Shown in pieces: positions 8,267 through 15,843 of a stretch of 15,843 nt of DNA. Source of the stretch: Spirogloea muscicola (lineage: Eukaryota > Streptophyta > Zygnematophyceae > Spirogloeales > Spirogloeaceae); NCBI GenBank assembly GCA_009602725.1, contig WELB01000081.1, positions 374,065 through 389,907 of the forward strand, written 5' to 3'. The stretch's first letter is position 1. Every line of letters begins with the position of its first letter. The notes under the pieces were generated by a model, which was not told where the DNA came from, made no database searches, and was given only the letters and a program-made list of their open reading frames with translations. The translations under genes were made by a program, and so were the position numbers.

Positions 8267-9955
8267 ATGCTCCTGGCCCGGGCGCTGGCCCGCGGCGCGG
8301 CGGCGGCTACGGCGGCGCTGGCTCGCGGCGCCATGGCCGCGGCGCGGCGGTTCCCCGACCGCGGCAGCGCCACCGGCGCCGCGCTCTCGGCGTACCTCGC
8401 CGGCGCGGCGGAGCTCGACGACATGGCCGTGCACCTGCTCTTCTCGGCCAACCGGTGGGAGAAGCGGTGAGAGCAAGCAAGCTCCGCTAAACCTCCGCTA
8501 TATCTCCGATAAGCCCTCCGCTAAGTCTCCGATAAACCCCCCGATAAATCTCCGCGCTGCTCGGGTGCCAGTCTCCTGCCAACCCCTAGACCACTAACCC
8601 AAACCCTAATCCTAAACCCTAGCATAGTGTCGCCGCTAGTAGCCATTTTGATTACCGCTGGCGCGGCTGCAGACGGCTCATGGAGGCTCTGCTGCTGCAG
8701 GGCACGACGCTCGTAGTGGACCGCTACGCGTACTCGGGCGCCGCTTACTCCGCCGCCAAGGGCCTCAATCTCCACCTCTGCAAGGTCCACCTTCGCAGTC
8801 TGCTGTTCGAGCTGGCGGCTTGACTAAGGCCGCCAGGCTCCATTTGGGTGCTGGCATCGATGCCTTCCTCAGCTGGTAGCTAAAGCTTGGGGCATCATGT
8901 TGCACTGAGTGGCAGACGAGGGGGCTCCTCGTCGCCACTCTTGCCAATTTAGAGAGCCGGCGTACCTATTTGTGTTTTCCTCTTAAATTGGGCACGCTTG
9001 CAGCAGAGAAAGCTGGGGCTTCCATCGAGGGGCATGTGCTAGGGGCACCCAAAGGCGGGACTTGTAGGAGGGGAAGCATGTGCCCATGCTTTGAGCAGTG
9101 TGCGGAGAAGGGCGGCGCGTCCACATTGTTGTCCCATTTGACGTGGCGCAGCATGTATGGTTGATGCAGGCAATCGATGCTGGGCTGCCGGCACCAGATC
9201 TGGTCCTCTTTCTACAGATTGCCCCTGAGGTAGCCGTTGAGTGCCTCTACGTAACAGTTCAGCTCTGTTGCTCGTCTTGAAGGCCCCATTTGATCTGCAC
9301 ATTGCGAGCACCTTAAAGAGCAGTCCTTCTTCAGTGTGCAGAATGTTGTGCATTGTTCTAACGGGCATTTGCAACACTCACCCTGCCACAGGTGGCAGCT
9401 ACGCGGGGCAATTATGGCGAGGAGCGGTATGAGAAGCTGGACTTCCAGAGGGCCGTTGCGGACCAGTTCCGCAAGTTGCAGGACTCCACCTGGAAAGTGC
9501 GTGCAGTAACACCCCTCCCAGCTTGCACCCAGCTCTTGCAAATGTGTTCAAGGAACGTGCTGCTCTCTGCCTAGCCTGTCCTCGACGGTGCTGCCATCAG
9601 AGATGTTGGGCTCTTACTAGTCTCTTCAGAGCCCCAACCCAACCCTTTTGTTGATGGCAGAAGGGCTTTGATTATGCCGTTCGATATATGGACACTTCAT
9701 AGCAACCTCTGCTTGCAAATCCGTGGTCATCGAGCGGGTCAGCTTAGCAGCAGGTGATGTAATCTTGTACATGTGCTTGTCTATGTGCCTGGCCACTCTG
9801 GCCCTCATCACTGACTACACGTCGTTACCTTGAGGCAGGTCATTCATGCAGACCGACCTGTGGAGCAGGTCCAGCAGGAGGTCCTGGATCTTGCGTTGGC
9901 TGCCGTGCAGCGGTGTCGTGCCGGAGCCGAGCTGCAAGCATTGTGGCCTCCATGA
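8267..9955 (+). CDS. Thymidylate kinase (dTMP kinase), P-loop exon not found
   Basis: The enzyme phosphorylates dTMP to dTDP with ATP in DNA precursor synthesis. Exons are 8267-8466, 8673-8784, 9170-9229, 9392-9496 and 9839-9955 (TGA), all GT-AG and in phase, 197 residues as read. From the RFPDR segment on, it follows the human/yeast family closely. Landmarks are the RFPDR substrate loop (28-32), [10 protein letters not shown] (56-65), the DRYAYSG motif (83-89), [12 protein letters not shown] (109-120) and the lid with [10 protein letters not shown] (129-138). The usual N-terminal strand and P-loop (G-x-D-x-x-GKST) are missing. The 31 residues from ATG 8267 are Ala/Arg/Leu-rich with no acidic residue and resemble an organelle transit peptide. 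The frame is open only back to a TAG at 8195; a possible acceptor (CGCAG) ends at 8240. No P-loop exon is visible between 4704 and 8266. As it stands the protein would not bind ATP normally, so the 5' end may be lost, displaced by repeats or outside the assembly. Confidence 0.85.
8483..8557. repeat. Degenerate tandem repeat in kinase intron 1
   Basis: About seven units of 10-13 bases built on 'tccgctaa' or 'tccgataa' (for example tccgctaaacc, tccgataagccc). They lie just upstream of the telomere-like tract in the same intron. Confidence 0.7.
8583..8627. repeat. Interstitial telomere-like tract in kinase intron 1
   Basis: Degenerate CCCTAAA-type units (aacccaaaccctaatcctaaaccctag). CCCTAAA/TTTAGGG is the plant and common green-algal telomere repeat. 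The tract lies within the intron 8467-8672. Confidence 0.75.
9743..9812. repeat. Dispersed repeat, copy 3, in kinase intron 4
   Basis: Begins 'cttagcagcaggtgatgta' and continues 'acatgtgcttgtctatgtg'. It matches 5123-5192 along its length with scattered substitutions, ending about 25 bases before the last kinase exon. Confidence 0.7.
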
Positions 9956-10939
9956 GCCGAGAGGAGGCTCTGCTTGCTCTGGTTGGCTTGGATGAGCTGT
10001 CCTCTCACCATGTGGGCTGTGCTACTCTGGGTTTACTTCACTGTGATGGCAATGCAGGACGTTGAGGATGGCCCGGTCGGGGCCCAGTGCAGAGTTGCTC
10101 GTGTACTCCCATTCCTTCTGTGTATGCCAGTACTGTGGGGTAGAACGTGGTTGCTAGCTCTGTGCACCCATCTAGCCACAACAGAGATTGCTCATTGCGA
10201 GCGTTTGCAGACGATTGGCAGGCCTCTCCAGATCTATGCAGAGCTGGCCTGTGGGGCAGAGCAGGTCCAACAGGAGATCCTGGAACTTGTGTTTGCGATA
10301 ATTTGTGCAGCACTTTTGAGCTTGTGCTCGATTTGAGCTAGAATGTGGCCTCTGCGGGCAGACGGATGCCGCTTCTGCTTTCCAGTGGCCCGTCCAATCT
10401 GCTCGGCATGTGCATGACTACTTGTCTTTGGTCCAGATTTTACTGCAAGTTGAGGGCCCCCTTCAAGGCCAAGGCAAGTTTGCAAGACTTGCAAGCGGAT
10501 ACAGCGAATGCTGCAAGCTCTGAGCAATGAGCTAGCCAAAAGAATGCGCCCACGCAGGCGAGCTTGCTAGCAGGTAAACTTGTGGCTAAGCAAGACGTGT
10601 ACAACGCCACAATGTGATTCTCGGGCTGAGGACAACTGAAATATGGCTCCTCTATGATGGACCTGGCAGCCGCAAGAGTCTTTCCCTGCCAGTAATACAC
10701 CAAACGTGTCAGTAGTGCAAGTCAACCCTGATGCCTGCGAACGAGGACCGCCTGAGACACCCCAAGCAGCTGCTCAGCTGTTGGCAACGTAACATGCAGC
10801 TAGCCACAGCCTCAGATAGCTAGTAGCTCACCTTCGTTGGCAGCAAAGGATGAATAGCTTACCTGGAGGTTGGGCCTGTGCCACAAGGGAGTAGAGGTGG
10901 TTTGGCTAGACCGCCATCAATGCAGAAGCTGCTTGGCCC
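9956..10939. other. Intergenic region between the convergent kinase and cyclophilin genes
   Basis: It holds both 3' flanks and a decayed copy of the last kinase exon at 10232-10357. No TGTAA on the plus strand, nor TTACA for the minus strand, was found near the stops. From about 10360 to 10939 I see no gene, RNA or clear repeat. Confidence 0.5.
10232..10357 (+). pseudogene. Second copy of the last thymidylate kinase exon
   Basis: The core 'gagcaggtccaacaggagat' (from 10258) closely matches 'gagcaggtccagcaggaggt' in the true last exon (9839-9955), and similarity continues to the end ('tgtggcctctgc' against 'tgtggcctccatg'). It follows a CAG ending at 10231, so it could be spliced in phase 0 in place of the true exon. 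It would then encode 34 residues, including EQVQQEILELVF where the true exon has [12 protein letters not shown], and stop at TGA 10336. Most changes in the core are conservative or synonymous (E/D, I/V, caa/cag), while the tail has lost its frame. It is either a decaying tandem duplicate or an alternative terminal exon. Confidence 0.65.
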
Positions 10940-13900
10940 TCAGATTTGTCCAGGAGCTCTCTTCGGGACACTTATATTGAGTATCTTGACGTCAGTATAG
11001 GGCTTGTCGTTCTTGTCCACCTTGGTCTTCTCAATCGCCTGGATGGGGCACAGCACAACAGTGTAAATCTGGCAAATCAGGACATAATGGTGCAGCAATT
11101 ATGAACAGTCAAACAGCACATACGCCTATTTGCACTACCTGCCATGGAATATCATGGTACAGTATGTTGAGGACGTAAGGTGACCTTAAAAACAGCACTT
11201 GGCGGCGTGCAGAATTGACATGTGAAGCTTTCTACATCAACATGTCTTCATCTATATCTAGCCTTTGCTCTGAACTTGAGGTGCAAGTGGTGCACCTGGA
11301 CAACGTCTGCCCCCTTGACAACGCGGCCAAAGACCGTGTGCTTGTTGTCCAGCCATGGTGTGGCAACGGTGGTGATGAAGAACTGAGATCCATTCGTGTT
11401 GGGCCCGGCGTTGGCCATTGACAGCGTGAAAGGTCGATCGTGCCGCAGGCTGCAACAGACTCAAGCTTCCATTCATCAGCACGTATGCTGTGTCCGCGAG
11501 GGCCATGAGGACTAAAATCACGTGGCAACTATAGTAAACAATGTGCTTACCTTTTGTGGAACTCATCCTCAAACTCGCCACCCCAGACGGACTGACCACC
11601 CGTGCCGTCGCCAAGCGGGTCTCCAGTCTGGACCATGAAGCCCTTGATGACGCGGTGGAAGATGAGGTTGTCATAGTACCCGTTGCGGCAGTGCGTCGAG
11701 AAGTTCTCGACCGTTCGTGGGCACTCTTCGGGGTAAAGCTTCAGGTTGACGTCACCAAGAGTGGTATGGAGGACCTTAGCACAGAGACAGCCAATTCACG
11801 ATAGCCCAGTGGGCTGATCAGGAACCAAGGCAAGACCCATCTGGCTCATCGCGACGCCATGAAAGCATAGAAATCATCGCAATGGCAGAAGGCACAAGGC
11901 ATCGAGATGAGGCGCTGACCACTTCGTCGGGGAGGGAGGAAGCGGAGGCCCGCGCGACATCAGCGAGAGCGAGCAGCTCCTCGGGTGGCGGTTTTTCGTT
12001 AAATACGTCCCGCCCCTGTGTCGCATCCTCGCCTTCCTCCGGCTCCCGCTGACTGGACCGGCAGACAGAAATGAAGAGGTCAGGATGATAAGTTAGATAC
12101 ACCCTAAACCGTAAACCCTTAACCCTAAATCCTGAGCCCTAATTCTAAACCTTAAATATGAACCCTAGACCCTAACTCCTAGACCCTACCCACCAAGCAT
12201 CTTCAAAAGATGGCTGCTTATACTATACCCTATACTGTCACGTCTGCAGACCTCCCACCTGAAGAGGTAAAGGCGGTGCTTCCTGAAGGCACAGCAGAGA
12301 AGCGTAGGATCGGTTAGCGGGTCTTTCTTGTCACCAACATTAGACGAAAGCGCTATCTTTCTGATCTTCTTCCCCAGGCTGCCCTGGTACAGTGCTATCC
12401 GCAAGAAGCGCTCTGTGTTCTCGACCTTGCCGATGATCCTCGCCACCTTGTTGTCGTGCAAACTCACGACCTGCAAGATCGCTCAGCTCCATAAGCTGAG
12501 CACCTTGCAACTCTGATGCAGTCAGAGGACCAAACCTATTCTTGTCAGCATCCAGTCTCTCAGTTTCACCTTCTCGCAGCAGCCCCATAATCTCGTCAAT
12601 AGCTAAGGGCATTGGAGTGCATATACATTTACTACCTGGTACAGCCCTGCTCTGCAATTTTCACTCCAGCTACTAAAAACGCTGAGTAGATATGACGGGG
12701 ACATAATGTCCCCTTCATGATCCCCGTCAACCTGTTAGGTGACACAGACAGCGATTATCACCTTAATACCCAGTAATGTCGGGTACAGGAGAAAGTTGCC
12801 GCTCTCATCAAAGACGGCGTTCTGGCTGGGCACGCCCTCGGCCTTCTCCAACTCTCGCTCCACTGCCAGGCGGCGGCCAAAGTCAAACGCTTCAAGCCGG
12901 TACAGCTCCGCTTCACTCCTCTGCAGCTCCTGTGCTGCCTGAGACGTCTCAACAGTCAACCAAGTGTAGTGAACCCTCAGTGCAAGACACTCAATGCAGC
13001 ACTCTGCAGGAAAGCAAGTTAACCACAACGATTGCAATTTCAGGGACACTGCAAATACACAATGCCCCCCAAGCAACAATTGCAAGCAGATTGACCATTG
13101 CCGTGGAATTAAATCAGAGGACCCTTCGGGCCTGAGTTGATTGCAACATAGTGTCATTGTCAGTGTTAAGTTTGTAAGCCGATTGCTCACATCTTGGGAT
13201 TCATCATATGTCCGGCGAAGCTTGCCAGTAGCGAACCAGAAGACGCGTATTCGTCTGTCCGGGGATACAACCGCAAACTGCCTTCCATCGGTGCTGGTCT
13301 GCAGCCGCAGCCAAATGAGTTCACAGCAGCAGGCGGAATTTCCCCTCATCAGTAGGTCGAGTACTGAAGCCAGTGACAAGGGGCTGGCAGGCTGCAGCTG
13401 ATAGGCATGAAAGCAGCTGAGCAAGAGTTGGCCATAATGAGCGTGCTGCACTAGCATCCATGTTAATTTGTAGATAAAGCATTGCAAACCTCCAAAGAAG
13501 TCGCCACGGTGTTAGCCTTGGCAAGTGCGTAGAGGTCCGTGTCGGTCTTGTACTTGAATGACACTCTGCTAAGCGAGCACAGGTCAAGACATGGTCAGGA
13601 AGAGCAAGAGCAGGAAGAAAACCTTACTCGGCAAACTCGTTGACAAGCACCGACGCAGAAAAAGCGAGAAGACGACTACAAAACAATCATCACTGGCGCA
13701 ATGCAACATGTTTGCGCTCCTGTCACGGATGGTTCTCAGCTTGGAGCTTCTGAGAATGGAGAGATGGCCGCAGACTGCAGTTCATGGAGGATAAAGGTAG
13801 GGGGCCAAGGCTCAGGGTTTCGATTCTAGTGCCACAGCTAAAAGACCCGTCAAACTTACTTGCTTGAGGGGAATTGGAGCGTCTCTGGGGACCAATACTC

Positions 13901-15757
13901 GATAATTCCCTTAGCATCGGCAGAGATGACCACGTCTGCAGCTGCCATGTACTTCATGACCAGCACCGGGTTGCGGTGGATCTGCTGACACATCCAGACA
14001 CAGTCCAACTCACAATGTCATCAGGACCTGCACAGCAGAATCGACTCGAGGGCAGGCCTGCCCGTGCCAATCGCCGCCCTCTCTGCACGCCCAACACTAT
14101 AACCGCACGATGAGCGCTTCTCCTGCAAGTGTCTGCCTGCTAACCCATAAGCTTTAAGCCTAAGTGTTGGGCCTGGAGTCAACCTCCACACTTTGGATGG
14201 GGTCGTTGCTGCCGGACTTGGCGTCATAGATGTGAATCCTAGGAGAAGCCTCCTCCGCGATCGCCAGCTTGGCCTTGGCATCGCCGTGCTTGAAGGCCCA
14301 CTCTGCTGTGTGCGGCACGTATGGTAGCTTGAGCATGGCCATCATGTCGAAGCTGAGGATGTCAAACACCTTGGCCGCCTTGTCCTTGGACACCGTGCAG
14401 CACAGCGTCCCGTCCACGCTGACCTGCGCAAGTAGAGAGCCCATACGTTGCAAGCGAGTCATCAGCAGCCGCATCACTCCAATCCGTCACAGCAAGCCCA
14501 CTGCAATTATTCACTTCTAACGTCCTGATTTACCTCTCACTTGAGATTTACTCCTTCTCTGTCTTAGGCTTCACCTTGAGATCAGTTATTGCAGATACGT
14601 GAGCTCGGAAGTGCTTCACGAACTCGATACCAATCGCCTTCTTCTTCCAGAACTTCAGGTGACCTGCCTCCAGTGCAGAGCTGTGCGGCATCAGCAACAA
14701 ACCCTCTGTCTGCCGCTTTGGCGCACCAATGCCGTGTGCTTTGCCCAGCTCAACTATCCCCATGCCCGAGTACCTCAGCGGCTCACAAGCTCACCATCTT
14801 GGCTGGCCGTGATGAAGAAGTCTGCGTCCGAGATGGCCACGTGCGTGACCACGTCTCGATGCATGTAGCTCTTCTCGTACCTGCAAAGGAGAAAGAGGCC
14901 CAATGTCAGCAAGTACTGATGCGCAAACACTGGACAGAATCACGACCCTCCAGGTGAGTGCAGAACCCACTGCAGCTCAACAGAAGGCGGAATTTGGTTC
15001 ACCGCATTAAGTATCTGCACTATGGCTTTCAACCTTAACTTCGACCAATCAGTAGTTGACAGCCATGGTCGTGCCTAGCTAGTCAACGGGCACGCGTCGT
15101 CCAACAAGCCGTCCAGGTAGCAGTCGCTCAGAGTCGGACAGGGCTCGCCAAGCTTTTGCTGGTAACAGGACTCAAACCTCCGCCACTTCTTGCCACAAAC
15201 AGGGTTTAGTGTTTGGTATTTATTCACATCTCGGCGCACGGCAGGGCGTCCAGGTACACCTTCTCGAACGTCAGCGGCTTCTTCCGGCGCTTGGCCTGCG
15301 GCGGCACCGGCGGCCCCACTGCCAGACTGAGGCCGTTCTTGCCGTCGCCGCCATCGCCGTTACCAGCTGCGTCATGGCTGACGCCACTCTTGCTCGCGTA
15401 TTCGCCTCCGTCGTGCGGCGGCTGGATCTCCGCGCCGCCGTCGCCCCCGTCGGCCTCCATTGGCGGCGGCGGTGGCCCGACGGCCGGCCCGGGTCCGTCA
15501 TCGCCGCCGTTGCCGTCTTCGGCCGAGTCCCGGCTGATGGAGCGCCCGCGGCTCGCGGAGTCGTGGCCGTCATCGACGTCCTCGTGGTCGTTGAGATCGA
15601 CGTCCTCGCGGGGCCGCTTGGCCTCCGCGCTGCGGTGAGAGCCAGCCTCCGGAGGCCCGGTGCCGATCGACGGCGGCATGGCGCCCCCGCCGGAGTCCCG
15701 AACTTCGGCGCCGAGCGGCCTCGCGCCGTGGCCGTTTAGCGCGGCCACGTCCGCCAT
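10940..15757 (-). CDS. CYP71: WD40-repeat cyclophilin peptidyl-prolyl isomerase, CYP71/PPWD1 type
   Basis: Complete 13-exon gene, 749 residues. Exons: 15757-15228, 14880-14795, 14663-14575, 14423-14184, 13981-13860, 13565-13490, 13298-13191, 12938-12762, 12470-12259, 12052-11920, 11774-11551, 11449-11296, 11038-10940 (TGA). Residues 1-165 are a disordered Gly/Asp/Pro-rich leader ending in a basic KRRKK patch. WD40 repeats span about 178-430 ([34 protein letters not shown]). The linker has [13 protein letters not shown] (about 555-567). The cyclophilin domain covers about 590-743 and keeps Arg632, Phe637, Met638, Gln640, Phe690, Trp698 and His703, matching CypA Arg55, Phe60, Met61, Gln63, Phe113, Trp121 and His126, so it should be catalytic. 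The Arabidopsis orthologue acts on chromatin and histone H3 methylation; human PPWD1 is a spliceosome component. Linker wording matches the plant form better. The start is in GCCATGG. The exon 4 donor (GAG|GTTGAC) is weak but gives the family's exact spacing. Confidence 0.95.
12098..12190. repeat. Interstitial telomere-like tract in cyclophilin intron 9
   Basis: About a dozen degenerate CCCTAAA-type units (aaaccctt, aaccctaaatcct, accctagaccctaac) in the intron 12258-12053. It is longer and more mutated than the tract in the kinase intron. Both show the C-rich strand on plus. Confidence 0.8.
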
Positions 15758-15843
15758 GGCGGCGGCGCCCGCCGTCCGCGAAATCTCCCGGTGCCGAGCG
15801 CCGGGCCCCGCTGGCGACGGTCTCGGCGGTGGCGGCGGCGACG

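Noticed and set aside
9974-10336. 120-codon plus-strand open frame after the kinase stop
   Set aside because: The first two thirds have no coding character; only the end matters, and that is the duplicated last kinase exon.
12340-12657. Minus-strand frame in cyclophilin intron 8 that looks somewhat coding (for example [20 protein letters not shown])
   Set aside because: The flanking exons join exactly as in the family (LGIK then VVSLHDNK), leaving no place for an insert; reading through from exon 8 meets a stop at once.
15209-15739. 176-codon plus-strand open frame
   Set aside because: It is the antisense shadow of cyclophilin exon 1, whose protein ends in family-conserved [11 protein letters not shown] and splices in phase.

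Overview
The window looks like nuclear DNA of a green alga, possibly a GC-rich chlorophyte such as a trebouxiophyte. Four protein genes are split by short GT-AG introns whose phases agree across every junction I could check. The exons are GC-rich. The best-recognised protein resembles the plant form (Arabidopsis CYP71) more than the animal form (PPWD1), from memory of both families. Telomere-like CCCTAAA tracts lie in introns. A nuclear elongator tRNA-Met carries an intron right after the anticodon loop purine and a plant-type TATA/CAA upstream region.

Layout, left to right. (1) 46-1109, plus strand: a three-exon gene for a small coiled-coil protein that I do not recognise. (2) 4703-1570, minus strand: a gene of about nine exons for a second unrecognised, mostly helical protein of about 512 residues, tail-to-tail with the first and interrupted by an N-run. 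(3) 4704-8266: about 3.5 kb with no protein gene that I can support. It is a patchwork of degenerate inverted repeats ('foldback' modules). It includes a nearly perfect 118-bp hairpin and an 85-bp inverted repeat that encloses the tRNA-Met gene. (4) 8267-9955, plus strand: five exons of thymidylate kinase (dTMP kinase), intact from the RFPDR segment to the stop, but with no P-loop exon anywhere upstream in the window. A decayed or alternative copy of its last exon follows at 10232-10357. (5) 15757-10940, minus strand: a complete 13-exon gene for a 749-residue WD40-cyclophilin protein (CYP71/PPWD1 type) with all the usual cyclophilin active-site residues. It is tail-to-tail with the kinase gene.

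The genes do not form a pathway: this is ordinary eukaryotic gene order. The most interesting material is the repeat cluster and what it may have done to the 5' end of the thymidylate kinase gene, the duplicated kinase exon, and the telomere-like tracts in introns of both convergent genes. Gene models were built by hand from splice signals, phase and remembered family sequences. No alignment or search was run.
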